Assembly (NCBI RefSeq): GCF_015352985.1
Contig: NZ_JACYXF010000007.1
Coordinates: 148,976 to 212,975 of the forward strand
Source: Noviherbaspirillum malthae
GTDB taxonomy: Bacteria; Pseudomonadota; Gammaproteobacteria; Burkholderiales; Burkholderiaceae_D
Direction: 5' to 3'
DNA: 64,000 nucleotides
Under the pieces are notes generated by a model. It was given only the letters and a program-made list of their open reading frames with translations. It had not been told where the DNA came from and did no database searches. Below, in pieces: positions 10,549-19,551 of this stretch. Made by a program: the position numbers and the translations under genes. The first letter of the stretch is position 1. Each line of letters starts with the position of its first letter.

Positions 10549-11238
10549 TTAATCGTTGCTGCTGAAGCCCAGCAGGTGCAGCAGGCTGGTGAACAGGTTG
10601 AAGATGGAAACGAAAAGGCTCAGCGTCGCCATCACATAGTTGGTTTCACCGCCGCGCACGATCTGGTTGGTTTCGTACAGGATCATGCCCGACATCAGCA
10701 GCACGACCACCGCCGACACCGTCAGCGACAGTGCCGGGATCTGCAGGAAAACCGCAGCCAGGCTGGCGAGGAAGGCCACGATGATGCCCACCATCAGGAA
10801 GCCGCCCATGAAGGACAGGTCGCGCTTGGTCACGAGCGCATAGGCGGACAAACCGACGAAAGCCGCCGCAGTGCCGCCCATGGCCAGCATGACGGTCTGC
10901 GTACCGTTGGGCATGTTCAGGTAGTGCGTCAGCACGGGGCCGAGCGTATAACCCATGAAGCCGGTCAGCGCGAACACCAGCGCCACGCCGAGGCCGCGGT
11001 CGCGGTACTTGTTGACCAGGAACAGCAGGCCGAAATAACCGACCATCGTGATGAGAATGCCCGGATGCGGCAGGCGCAGGGCAACAGAGATGCCGGCGGC
11101 CAGCGCGCTGAAGGCCAGCGTCATGGCCAGCAGCATGTAGGTGTTGCGCAAGACTTTGTGGGATGCCACATCCATCACGCTGGTTGCGGCATAGGCAGCA
11201 GGCGCCGGACGGCGCAGCGAGTTGAAGCGGTCATTCAT
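10549..11238 (-). CDS. Bax inhibitor-1/YccA family membrane protein
   Basis: The 229-aa protein has a basic N terminus and about seven hydrophobic helices, with the BI-1 pattern of glycine-rich helices and a conserved acidic C-terminal half. E. coli YccA modulates the FtsH protease and other family members form pH-sensitive calcium leak channels; which applies here is unknown. AAAGGATT precedes the ATG. It lies upstream of terC on the same strand with a gap of 132 bases, so the two could be cotranscribed. Confidence 0.9.
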   Translation of the reverse strand: MNDRFNSLRRPAPAAYAATSVMDVASHKVLRNTYMLLAMTLAFSALAAGISVALRLPHPGILITMVGYFGLLFLVNKYRDRGLGVALVFALTGFMGYTLGPVLTHYLNMPNGTQTVMLAMGGTAAAFVGLSAYALVTKRDLSFMGGFLMVGIIVAFLASLAAVFLQIPALSLTVSAVVVLLMSGMILYETNQIVRGGETNYVMATLSLFVSIFNLFTSLLHLLGFSSND

Positions 11239-11429
11239 GATGCAATCCTTTCAGGACAGTTCAAACAGACTCGGAGGCGGCGGGGAGCGGCGCAGACCTG
11301 ACAGACAAGACGGGAAGTCATTGTCAATCAGGCACGGCCGATCCCTGCCGAAGACAAAGGAGATGTTAAAAGCTCCCATCTGTGATAAAAAGCGAAGATA
11401 AAAGAAACGTCGCTTCGGGAAAACGGAAT

Positions 11430-12341
11430 ATGAAAAATACTGGGATCAATTTTCGTCACCTCTATTACTTCTGGGTGGTCGCCAAGGAAGGCAGCGTGAC
11501 GCGCGCCGCGGAACGGCTCGATGTTGCCATCCAGACCATCAGCGCCCAGCTTGCGCTGCTGGAACAGTCGATCGGCAAGGCACTGCTGGCGCCGCAGGGA
11601 CGGCGGCTGGTGCTGACCGAAGCCGGCCGGGTAGCCTTGCGCTACGCGGACCAGATCTTCATGCTCGGGGAGGAAATGCAGGAAGTGCTGACCGAATCCG
11701 ACATCGGCCAGACCATGCGCCTGACTGTCGGGCTTTCCGATTCCCTGCCGAAACTGATTGCCTCGCGGCTGCTGGAAGCGGCGCTGAAGCTGCCGCAGAA
11801 GGTGAAGCTGGTCTGCCACGAGGACGATTTCGAATCGCTGCTCGGCGACCTGTCGGTGCACAAGCTCGACGTGATCCTGACCGACCGGCCGGTGCCTTCG
11901 GGCACCACGCTGCGGGTGTTCAGCCATCTGATCGGCGAGAGCGAACTGATGCTGTTCGGCCTGCCCGATGTGGCCGATAAATATCGCGCCGACTTTCCCA
12001 AGAGCCTGCATGGCGCGCCGATGCTGCTGCCCACGCGCAATCATGCGATCCGCGGCCGCTTCGATCACTGGTTCGAATCGCATGACGTGCGTCCCGACAT
12101 CGTTGCGGAATTCGATGACAACGCCTTGCTGAACACCTTCGCCCGCCACGGCCATGGATTGTTTCCGGCGCCGTCCGCGCTGGCCGACGACGTGCGCGAG
12201 GAACTGGGCGCGGTGCCGGTCGGCGAGCTGACGCAGCTGAGGGAACAGTTCTATGCGATTTCGAACGAGCGCAAGATCCAGCATCCGGCGGTCGACGCGA
12301 TCCTGACGGCCGTGCACGGCGGCCTTTTCATCAAGCATTGA
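11430..12341 (+). CDS. nhaR: LysR-family transcriptional activator NhaR
   Basis: This 303-aa LysR regulator has the distinctive N terminus NFRHLYYFWVVAKEGSVTRAAERL with its winged HTH at about residues 6-64, followed by a two-lobe effector domain (about 90-300). The sequence matches NhaR, which in E. coli activates the sodium/proton antiporter nhaA in response to Na+. No antiporter gene is adjacent, so the target must lie elsewhere or differ. I start it at 11430, where the NhaR-like N terminus begins; 16 extra in-frame codons upstream have no ribosome site. Confidence 0.85.
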   Translation: MKNTGINFRHLYYFWVVAKEGSVTRAAERLDVAIQTISAQLALLEQSIGKALLAPQGRRLVLTEAGRVALRYADQIFMLGEEMQEVLTESDIGQTMRLTVGLSDSLPKLIASRLLEAALKLPQKVKLVCHEDDFESLLGDLSVHKLDVILTDRPVPSGTTLRVFSHLIGESELMLFGLPDVADKYRADFPKSLHGAPMLLPTRNHAIRGRFDHWFESHDVRPDIVAEFDDNALLNTFARHGHGLFPAPSALADDVREELGAVPVGELTQLREQFYAISNERKIQHPAVDAILTAVHGGLFIKH

Positions 12342-12374
12342 GCCGCAACGGGCGAAAGCCCCGGCATGGTTTGC

Positions 12375-12983
12375 TCAAGCCGCCTGCACCGCCAGGGTCA
12401 GCGCCAATACCAGCATGACCGTGCCGATCATGCCGTCGAGCAGCTGCCATGCGGCCGGCCGCGCGAACCACGGCGACAGCAGGCGCGCGCCGAAGCCGAT
12501 CAGGCTGAACCAGGCGCAGGCCGCGCTGACCGCGCCGAGCGCGAACCACCATTTGCCGTCCGGTCCCTGCTGGCCGCCCACTGCGCCCAGCAGCACCACC
12601 GTATCGAGATAGACATGCGGATTGAGCCATGTCACCGCCAGCACCGTCAGCAGGGCCTGGCGCACGGTGAGGCGCGCGCCTGACGATGCCTGCAGGCTGC
12701 CCGCGCCGAAGGCAGCCTTCCAGGCGCGCAGTCCATACCAGGCGAGAAAGAGGGCGCCGCCCCAGCGCGCCGCATTCAGCAGCAGCGGCGAGCGCTCGAT
12801 CAGCGTGCCGATGCCCGCGATGCCGGCGCTGATCAGCAGCGTCTCGCAGACGATGCACACCAGTACCGTCAGGCCGACATGTTGGCGCTGCAGCCCCATG
12901 CGCAGCACATGCGCATTCTGCGATCCGATCGCAACGATCAGTCCGGCGCCGAGGCCGAGTCCCTTCAGGTAGTAAGCGAGCAT
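12375..12983 (-). CDS. argO: LysE/ArgO family amino-acid exporter
   Basis: The 202-aa membrane protein has six predicted helices and the LysE motif GLIVAIGSQNAHVLRMGL at its N terminus (residues 13-30). ArgO exports arginine (and lysine or canavanine) and is typically activated by ArgP, whose gene is divergently transcribed here, which supports the call. AAGGAAAG precedes the ATG at 12983; an upstream in-frame start lies in the promoter region. Its end is 33 bases from the convergent nhaR. Confidence 0.88.
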   Translation of the reverse strand: MLAYYLKGLGLGAGLIVAIGSQNAHVLRMGLQRQHVGLTVLVCIVCETLLISAGIAGIGTLIERSPLLLNAARWGGALFLAWYGLRAWKAAFGAGSLQASSGARLTVRQALLTVLAVTWLNPHVYLDTVVLLGAVGGQQGPDGKWWFALGAVSAACAWFSLIGFGARLLSPWFARPAAWQLLDGMIGTVMLVLALTLAVQAA

Positions 12984-13063
12984 GCCGGTTCTTTCCTTGC
13001 CATTTGGTTTGCGAAATGCGATGGCCGCAATTGTTGCCCGGGAAAGCCGAAAGCTGAACAAAA

Positions 13064-13078
13064 CTTAATACAATTAAG
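13064..13078. promoter_or_regulatory. Palindrome in the argO-argP intergenic region (LysR-type operator candidate)
   Basis: A perfect palindrome CTTAAT-aca-ATTAAG lies 26 bases before the argP start in the 121-bp divergent region. Its dyad and AT-rich centre fit a LysR-type T-N11-A box and overlap a possible -10 element. That ArgP binds here to regulate argO and itself is inferred from the arrangement. Confidence 0.5.
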
Positions 13079-13104
13079 CTTTCCTAAATTTCGCTTCATC
13101 TGCC

Positions 13105-13989
13105 ATGCAGCTCGATCCCCGCCAGACCCAGGCCCTGCTTGCCGTCATCGACACAGGAAGTTTTGAACGGGCGGCCACCGAGCTGCATCTGACAGCCTCG
13201 GCCGTATCGCAGCGCGTGCGTGCGCTGGAAACAGCGCTCGGAACGCCGCTGGTGGTGCGCACCCGGCCATGCCGCACCACGCCTGCCGGACAGCGGCTGC
13301 TGCAATACCTGCGCCGGGTGAAATCGCTGGAGGAAGACCTGCGCGCCGATTTCGCCGGCGGCTCCGATCCGCTGGCCGTCACCATTGCCGTCAATGCCGA
13401 CACGCTGGCCAGCTGGCTGCTGCCGGCGCTTGCCGGTTTCATTATCGAAGAGCGCATCCTGCTCGACCTGACGGTGGACGATCAGGACCATACCTATGCG
13501 CTGCTGGAGGCCGGGCTGGCGCTGGGGTGCGTCTCCACCGAAGCCAAGCCGATGCGCGGCTGCCAGGCGCAGCCCTTGGGCAGCATGCGCTACCGCTGCA
13601 TGGCGGCGCCGGCGTTTCGCGACAGGTGGTTCGCCAAGGGCATGACGCGGGCCGCGGTGCAGCAGGCGCCGGTGGTGGAATTCAACCGCAAGGACAAGCT
13701 GCAGGCCGACTTCCTGCAGCGGCATTACGGTCTCATGCCGGGAAGTTATGCCAGCCATTTCGTGCCGGCTTCCGAAGCCTTCATGCGGGCGATAGAACTG
13801 GGGCTGGGCTGGGGCATGCTGCCCGAAGTGCAGATGGCGGCGCTGCAGCGGCAAGGGACGCTGGTCGACATCGCGCCGCACCGGCCGACCGACGTGCGCC
13901 TGTTCTGGCATACCTGGAAGGTGCAGTCGCCGCGCATGGAGCTTCTGTCGGAGGCGCTGCTGAAGGCTGCGGGCAGGGTACTGCGGTAA
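13105..13989 (+). CDS. argP: LysR-family regulator ArgP
   Basis: The 294-aa LysR protein begins MQLDPRQTQALLAVIDTGSF and carries the HTH at about residues 3-60 and an effector domain from residue 90. It matches ArgP (LysG/IciA), which senses lysine and arginine and activates the exporter gene argO. The divergent exporter gene directly upstream supports this strongly. A 15-bp palindrome in the shared promoter region is a likely binding site. Confidence 0.9.
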   Translation: MQLDPRQTQALLAVIDTGSFERAATELHLTASAVSQRVRALETALGTPLVVRTRPCRTTPAGQRLLQYLRRVKSLEEDLRADFAGGSDPLAVTIAVNADTLASWLLPALAGFIIEERILLDLTVDDQDHTYALLEAGLALGCVSTEAKPMRGCQAQPLGSMRYRCMAAPAFRDRWFAKGMTRAAVQQAPVVEFNRKDKLQADFLQRHYGLMPGSYASHFVPASEAFMRAIELGLGWGMLPEVQMAALQRQGTLVDIAPHRPTDVRLFWHTWKVQSPRMELLSEALLKAAGRVLR

Positions 13990-14047
13990 TTTGCGGATGC
14001 CGGCGGCTGCCCGAGCAAGGCCGGCGCCGAAGGATTACACTGCGGTA

Positions 14048-15292
14048 ATGCCGAAATCGACCGTCGACCTGCACAGCAGCGATCCCTGGAAGATCGTCTA
14101 CCTGCTCGCCTTTACCCAGATCGTGTCCTGGGGGTCGCTGTACTACGCATTCGCGGTCATCGCCCATGACATCGAGCGCGATCTCGGCCTGCCCACCTCC
14201 GTCCTGTTCGGCGCCTTTTCCTGGAGCCTGCTGGTCGCGGGCCTGGCCGCCACGCCGGCAGGCATGCTGATCGACCGTTACGGCGGCCGCGCCGTGATGG
14301 CCGTCGGATCGGTGCTGGCGGGCATCGGCATGGCAGGCATCGCCTGCAGCAATTCTGCGGCAATGTATGTCGGCGCCTGGACCGTCACCGGCATCGCCAT
14401 GGCGATGACCCTCTACGAAGCCGCCTTCGCCACCATCAACCGCGAATTCCTGCGCGGCGCGCGCAAGGGCATCTCGGTGCTGACCCTGTTCGGCGGCCTG
14501 GCGAGCACGGTATTCTGGCCGCTGACGCTCAAGCTCAATACCGCATTCGGCTGGCGCGACACGCTGCTGTTCTATGCGGCAATCCACCTGCTGCTGTGCA
14601 TGCCCATGCATGCCTTGCTCGCGCAAGCCAGAAAAGGGAAAAGAGAGACTGTTCACCTGGATGCAATGCGCCCGGAGCACGGGCAGGAAAACGAGCCGCA
14701 TTCGCCCAGCTTCACGCTCGCGGAAGCCTTGCGCGAACCGGTGTTCTGGAAACTGGCGCTGGCCTTCTCGGCCAACCTCTTCATCTTTTCCGCGCTGTCG
14801 ATCCACCTGATTCCGCTGCTGCAGCGCTTCGGCCATTCCGCCGGCACCACCGTGATGGTGGCGGCATTGATCGGCCCGATGCAGGTGGCGGGCCGCATCG
14901 CCGAAATGGCTTTCGCCGGCAAGGTGCGCCCGCAGACCGTCGGCATCGTCACCTTCGCGGTGCTGCCGCCCGCCTTGCTGGCGCTGCTGCTGCTGGGTGC
15001 GCATCCTGTGGCCGTCGCCGTCTTCTGCATGCTGTACGGCATGAGCAACGGCGTGCTGACCATCGTGCGCGGCATCGTGCCGCTGGCCCTGTTCGGCAAG
15101 GAAAACTACGGCGCCATCTCGGGCGCGCTGGCCGGGCCTTCCCTCATCTCCAAGGCGGCCGGGCCGCTGGCGGCGGCCTCCCTGGTGGCCTATGATCCGG
15201 CGCCGGAATGGCTGCTCGGCATCCTGCTGGCGGTCTCGGTCCTGTCGCTGGCCTGCTTCCTGTCCGCGGCGCGTGCCGGCGCCGTCCGCTAA
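14048..15292 (+). CDS. MFS transporter
   Basis: The 414-aa protein fits about 12 transmembrane helices, with a charged cytoplasmic loop near residues 195-220 between the two six-helix halves. The sequence around DRYGGRAVMAVGS between helices 2 and 3 is the typical MFS loop motif. No substrate can be named. The ATG at 14048 gives a normal N terminus; 19 upstream in-frame codons are proline/arginine rich and unlikely. It lies 58 bases behind argP on the same strand and may share its transcript. Confidence 0.82.
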   Translation: MPKSTVDLHSSDPWKIVYLLAFTQIVSWGSLYYAFAVIAHDIERDLGLPTSVLFGAFSWSLLVAGLAATPAGMLIDRYGGRAVMAVGSVLAGIGMAGIACSNSAAMYVGAWTVTGIAMAMTLYEAAFATINREFLRGARKGISVLTLFGGLASTVFWPLTLKLNTAFGWRDTLLFYAAIHLLLCMPMHALLAQARKGKRETVHLDAMRPEHGQENEPHSPSFTLAEALREPVFWKLALAFSANLFIFSALSIHLIPLLQRFGHSAGTTVMVAALIGPMQVAGRIAEMAFAGKVRPQTVGIVTFAVLPPALLALLLLGAHPVAVAVFCMLYGMSNGVLTIVRGIVPLALFGKENYGAISGALAGPSLISKAAGPLAAASLVAYDPAPEWLLGILLAVSVLSLACFLSAARAGAVR

Positions 15293-15360
15293 GCCGGCGC
15301 GCATTCCCTTCCGAAACTTCGAAGCGCCGGGCGGGGTCTACCTGCCATTGGGAAGGAGGC

Positions 15361-16665
15361 ATGATGTCACCCGGATTCATCTTCGCCACGGGAATCGAAA
15401 ACAGCGCGCCCACGATCAACGGCGGGCGCACGCGCATGGATGAAATGGACAAGTGCGGCCATTACCATCATTGGCGTACCGATTTCGGACTGGTGCAGGA
15501 GCTCGGCATCCATTTCCTGCGCTACGGCCCGCCGCTGCATTCCTCGCTGCTGGGTGCCGGCCGCTACGACTGGTCGTTCGCCGATGAAACTTTCCGCGAT
15601 CTCAAGGAGCGCGATCTCATTCCCATCGTCGACCTGTGCCACTTCGGCGTGCCGGACTGGATAGGCAATTTCCAGAATCCCGACTTCCCGGACATCTTCG
15701 CCGCCTATGCGCAGGCCTTCGCCCAGCGCTTTCCCTGGGTGCAGCTGTACACGCCGGTCAACGAAATGTTCATCTGCGCGGTGTTTTCCGCACTGTACGG
15801 CTGGTGGAACGAACAGCATACCAGCGACCGCGCGTTCGTCACCGCGCTCAAGCATCTGGTCAAGGCCAATGTGCTGGCGATGAATGCCATCCTCAAGGTC
15901 AGGCCCGACGCGCTGTTCGTGCAGAGCGAATCCTCGGAATACTTCCATGCGGAGAATCCGCGCGCGATCCGGCCGGCGGAACTGGCCAATGCGCGCCGCT
16001 TCCTGTCGCTGGACCTCAACTACGGCCGCCGCGTCGATTCCGAGATGTACGAATACCTGATGGACAACGGCCTGACGCGCGAAGAGTACCGCTTCTTCAT
16101 GCGCAACAATCTCAAGCACCACTGCATCATGGGCAATGACTATTACATGACCAATGAGCACCTGGTGTCGGAAGACGGCAGCATGCAGGCGTCGGGCGAG
16201 ATATTCGGCTATTCGGTGATCACCAACCAGTATTACGACCGCTACCGGCTGCCGGTCATGCATACCGAGACCAACCTGGTGCAGGGACCGAGGGGTGACG
16301 AAGCAGTCTTCTGGCTGCGCAAGCAGTGGGCGAACGTCTTGCGGGTGCGCAACGACGGCGTGCCCATCGTCGGCTTCACCTGGTATTCGCTGACCGACCA
16401 GGTCGACTGGGACACTGCGCTGCGCGAGAACAACGGGAATCCGAATGCGCTCGGCCTGTACGACCTCGACCGCAACATCCGCCCGGTGGGCGTGGCCTAT
16501 GCCAAGCTGATCCACGACTGGTGCCAGGTGCTGCCGACACAGAGCGTCTGCCTGCAGGTGCCGGTCGTCATGCCCAGCGAAGCCGACCAGGAATGGGCAA
16601 GGCGACAGCGCGCCCATGCCTATCAGACCCGGCATGAAACGGCCGCGCCGGACAATACCGAATGA
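15361..16665 (+). CDS. Family 1 glycoside hydrolase-like protein (divergent)
   Basis: The 434-aa protein is a (beta/alpha)8 glycosidase of family GH1 by its overall pattern (HHWRTDFGLVQELGIHFLRYG, VDLCHFGVPDW, GFTWYSLTDQVDWDTAL). The acid/base motif is present as VNEM with E135 instead of the usual NEP, and the nucleophile motif reads HTETN with E303 instead of TENG, so it is a divergent member whose sugar specificity cannot be predicted. GGGAAGGAGG directly precedes the ATG at 15361 and decides the start over a longer upstream frame. There is no signal peptide, so it should be cytoplasmic. Confidence 0.8.
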   Translation: MMSPGFIFATGIENSAPTINGGRTRMDEMDKCGHYHHWRTDFGLVQELGIHFLRYGPPLHSSLLGAGRYDWSFADETFRDLKERDLIPIVDLCHFGVPDWIGNFQNPDFPDIFAAYAQAFAQRFPWVQLYTPVNEMFICAVFSALYGWWNEQHTSDRAFVTALKHLVKANVLAMNAILKVRPDALFVQSESSEYFHAENPRAIRPAELANARRFLSLDLNYGRRVDSEMYEYLMDNGLTREEYRFFMRNNLKHHCIMGNDYYMTNEHLVSEDGSMQASGEIFGYSVITNQYYDRYRLPVMHTETNLVQGPRGDEAVFWLRKQWANVLRVRNDGVPIVGFTWYSLTDQVDWDTALRENNGNPNALGLYDLDRNIRPVGVAYAKLIHDWCQVLPTQSVCLQVPVVMPSEADQEWARRQRAHAYQTRHETAAPDNTE

Positions 16666-16725
16666 CGCAGGGAGAGGAAATGCTGCCTCTTATAATCTGC
16701 GCTTTCAACCGCACGGAGACACGGC

Positions 16726-17157
16726 ATGGAACAGCACGACAAGCAGCATGGCAAGCAGCACGACCGGCAATACGAGGACGGCTTGCAGAAGCGCAAGCAG
16801 ACGATGGGCGAAGACTATGTCGAACGCGCTTTCGCCAATGCCGACGAATTCACCATGCCGCTGCAGGACTTCATCACACGCAACGCCTGGGGCACGGTCT
16901 GGTGCCGTGACGGACTCGACATGAAGACCCGCAGCCTGGTCACGGTATCGATGCTCACCGCGCTCGGCCGCGCGCATGAATTGAAAGGACACCTGCGCGG
17001 CGCCTTGAACAACGGCGCCACGCCCGACGAGCTGCGCGAGGTGCTGCTGCATGCCGCCGTCTACTGCGGCGCGCCGCTGGCGGTGGATGCCTTCCGCATC
17101 GCGCAGGAGGTGGTGGCGGACTGGAAGGCGGCGCGGTCGCAGCAGCCGCCCGCTTGA
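16726..17157 (+). CDS. Carboxymuconolactone decarboxylase family protein (PcaC-like)
   Basis: The 143-aa protein carries a single CMD domain at about residues 35-130 (DMKTRSLVTVSMLTALGRAHELKGHL and EVLLHAAVYCGAPLAVDAFR), closest to 4-carboxymuconolactone decarboxylase of the protocatechuate pathway. It lacks the CxxC of AhpD-type peroxidases. The N-terminal 20 residues are rich in His, Gln and Lys. No other pca genes are nearby, so the catabolic role is uncertain. It follows the glycosidase gene by 60 bases on the same strand. Confidence 0.82.
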   Translation: MEQHDKQHGKQHDRQYEDGLQKRKQTMGEDYVERAFANADEFTMPLQDFITRNAWGTVWCRDGLDMKTRSLVTVSMLTALGRAHELKGHLRGALNNGATPDELREVLLHAAVYCGAPLAVDAFRIAQEVVADWKAARSQQPPA

Positions 17158-17295
17158 TGCAGGAGACGCCGCATGCAGGCATGGTCCGTGCATGGCAATG
17201 GATCACAACAATGACGTCAGCAGCAGCGGGCATGGAGCCGGCTCTGCCGAGCAGGGAGAAAGCGAAAACGATGATCAACCTGTCAGGAGACGGCT

Positions 17296-17874
17296 GTGAA
17301 AAACTGGTCCTTGCGCATTTTTTACATCGGCTTCCTCTCCCTGCTGCTTGCCGCCTGCGGGGGAGGTCATGACAGTCCGTATGTCGCATTCAGCAGCGTG
17401 CTGACCGGGCGCGAGGTGGTGCCCGCGGTGGCCAGCAACGGCTTCGCCGATGCGGTGGCGACGGTCGACACGAACAGCATGACGCTGCTGGCCACGGTGG
17501 TCGTGTCCGGCGTGGCGGCCACCGACGTGCACCTGCACATCGGCCGCGTCGGCACTGTCGTTCCGCCGGCGTTCGGCTTCGGCAATGTGCCGGGCACGGC
17601 ACTGTGGACGCTGAACATTGCGCTCACCCAGGCGCAGATGGACGCGCTGTGGAACGGCGATTTCTACATCGATGTGCACAGCGCCGCCGCGCCGGCCGGC
17701 GAAATCCGCGGCCAGCTGCTGGACTTCTTCCCCTCGTTTGAGCAGGTCGACACGCTGGCCCGGGTCAGGCAGCAGTCGCCGCTGGTCGAGGAACAGCTGC
17801 GGCAGCTGCGCGATATCGAGGATGAGGAAGACGGCTGGCGCTTCGGCGGCGTGGGCTTTACGGTCGGCTTCTGA
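17296..17874 (+). CDS. CHRD-domain lipoprotein
   Basis: The 192-aa precursor has a lipoprotein signal peptide with lipobox LLLAACGGG (Cys at about residue 21), then a CHRD domain (about residues 30-145: FSSVLTGREVVPAV, DVHLHIGRVG, GDFYIDVHSAAAPAGEIRGQL). CHRD domains were named from animal chordin and are common in exported bacterial proteins of unknown function. The last 45 residues are charged and probably helical. It converges on the sorbosone-dehydrogenase-like gene. Confidence 0.85.
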   Translation: MKNWSLRIFYIGFLSLLLAACGGGHDSPYVAFSSVLTGREVVPAVASNGFADAVATVDTNSMTLLATVVVSGVAATDVHLHIGRVGTVVPPAFGFGNVPGTALWTLNIALTQAQMDALWNGDFYIDVHSAAAPAGEIRGQLLDFFPSFEQVDTLARVRQQSPLVEEQLRQLRDIEDEEDGWRFGGVGFTVGF

Positions 17875-17927
17875 AGCTTGCTGAAGCCTGCTGACGCCTG
17901 TTGACTCCACGAGGCTCCGCGACAGCA

Positions 17928-17953
17928 CCTTGCCGCTCCTGAGAACGGCAAGG
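17928..17953. terminator. Hairpin between convergent genes
   Basis: A perfect 8-bp inverted repeat (CCTTGCCG and CGGCAAGG, 10-nt loop) sits between the convergent CHRD and sorbosone-dehydrogenase-like genes. An outer CGAGG/CCTCG pair could extend it. There is no T run, so a termination role is only suggested by position. Confidence 0.35.
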
Positions 17954-17969
17954 CGCCTCGCCGGTATTG

Positions 17970-19391
17970 CTAGCGCGGATACAGCTGATAGATCGCGTTG
18001 GCGTAATCGTCCGAGATCAGCAGGTTGCCTCTCGCGTCGGGAATCACGTCCACCGGACGGCCCCACACGCTGCGCGCCACCGGATCGGTTACGAAGCCGG
18101 TGACGAGATCAAATTCGGCGCCGGCATTGCCCGCCCCGTCGAAGGGGAAGTACGACACCTTGTAGCCTGCGCGCAGGGTGGTGCAGTTCCAGCAGCCATG
18201 CTGCGCCACCGCGGCGCCGGAACGATAGGCGGCAGGCACCGCACTCGCCTGCAGGAAGCTGAAGCCCAGCGGCGCGGAGTGGGCGCGTATGCCTTTTACC
18301 GAGCGGTCCACGGTCGCGCAGTTGAGCGCGGCGCCGTCGCGGTTGAGGTCGAAGTCGGGCAGCAGATCGAGATTGCTCATCGTGGCGTTCGGCACCGAGT
18401 TGCAGAACGGCCAGCCGTAGTTGCCGCCGTTGCGCACCGGCGTGAACAGTTCCGGCGGAAAATCATCCACGAACGAGGGCAGGATCTTGCCCAGATCGCT
18501 GCTGCCGTCGCCGTCGAGATCGGCGTCCAGCGGCACCTTGATTTCATCGCGGTTGTTGACCGTGAGCCAGAGGGTATTGGTGCCGGGAATGAAATCGAGC
18601 CCCTCGGCATTGCGCAAGCCGCGTGCATACAGCACACGCTCGCCGCCGTCCGCCGAATACTGGTAGATCGCGCCGCGGACCGGATCGCTGGCCGTGTCTT
18701 CGGCGCAGGCATTGCAGGCCGATGCCACCGACACGTAGAGCTTGTGATCCGGCGACAGGGCAATGTTCTTCAGTTCATGACCGTAGGTGCCGCCCAGTTC
18801 AGCCAGCGAACTGTCGGGCAGGTCGGCGACCACGGTGTCGCGCGCGCCGGTCGCCGTTTCCCCGGCCTGGTAGACCGAGCGGGTGATGCGGTTGGACTCG
18901 GCCACGTACAGGTAAGTCGTGTTGCCGATGGTATGGAACACCATGTCATGCGGATTGCGCAAGCCGGTCGCATAGTCGAAGGCCTGCGGCGTGCCGTTCG
19001 CCTGCTCGCGCAGCAGCACGATCTTGCCTTCGCTCGGCACCGAGACCAGTACATCGCCATTCGGCGCCAGCGCCATGAAGCGGGCCTTGTTCACCCTGGC
19101 CCAGACGCGGATGCCGAAGCCGGGCGGCACGACCAGGCTCTTGCCGGCGGCAAAAGGTTCCTGGGCAAGGGCGGCGGGGACTTCCAGCGGCACGGCCACC
19201 GAAGCCGGAGCGGTCTGCAGCGCTGCGCCAGGCGCAGGAGATGCAGGAGGTGCCGCATTCGGCGTCAGGGACTGCGCGGTCGCTCCTTCGCCGCCGCCTC
19301 CGCCGCAGCTGCCCAGCAGTGCCGCGCCCAGCACGATTCCCAGCGCGCGCGTACAGGCACGGCGCGCCGGAGTTTCCATCGGGATTTTCAT
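17970..19391 (-). CDS. PQQ-type sorbosone/glucose dehydrogenase-like lipoprotein
   Basis: The 473-aa precursor begins with a lipoprotein signal (LLGSCGGGG, Cys near residue 29) and a low-complexity Ala/Pro linker up to about residue 85. The rest is a six-bladed beta-propeller of the glucose/sorbosone dehydrogenase family (LRNPHDMVFH, VYQAGE, RGLRNAEGLDFIPGTNTLWLTVNNRDE, NYGWPFCN). Family members oxidise aldoses or sorbosone with bound PQQ and calcium, but many lipoproteins of this type are uncharacterised. It should be anchored in the outer membrane or periplasm. Confidence 0.82.
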   Translation of the reverse strand: MKIPMETPARRACTRALGIVLGAALLGSCGGGGGEGATAQSLTPNAAPPASPAPGAALQTAPASVAVPLEVPAALAQEPFAAGKSLVVPPGFGIRVWARVNKARFMALAPNGDVLVSVPSEGKIVLLREQANGTPQAFDYATGLRNPHDMVFHTIGNTTYLYVAESNRITRSVYQAGETATGARDTVVADLPDSSLAELGGTYGHELKNIALSPDHKLYVSVASACNACAEDTASDPVRGAIYQYSADGGERVLYARGLRNAEGLDFIPGTNTLWLTVNNRDEIKVPLDADLDGDGSSDLGKILPSFVDDFPPELFTPVRNGGNYGWPFCNSVPNATMSNLDLLPDFDLNRDGAALNCATVDRSVKGIRAHSAPLGFSFLQASAVPAAYRSGAAVAQHGCWNCTTLRAGYKVSYFPFDGAGNAGAEFDLVTGFVTDPVARSVWGRPVDVIPDARGNLLISDDYANAIYQLYPR

Positions 19392-19551
19392 ATTGCACTT
19401 TCTTTAATGATTCAACTGCTCGATGGATTTCGATTCAATAATTTGGTTCAAACTCGCTACATCGCGGCAAGTGGCATAGGCCCGGAATTAACGGAAAACA
19501 ATGCACCGCGGGAAAAGAGGGTGAGATGAAAAGCAGGGAGGCGGACCAGGC

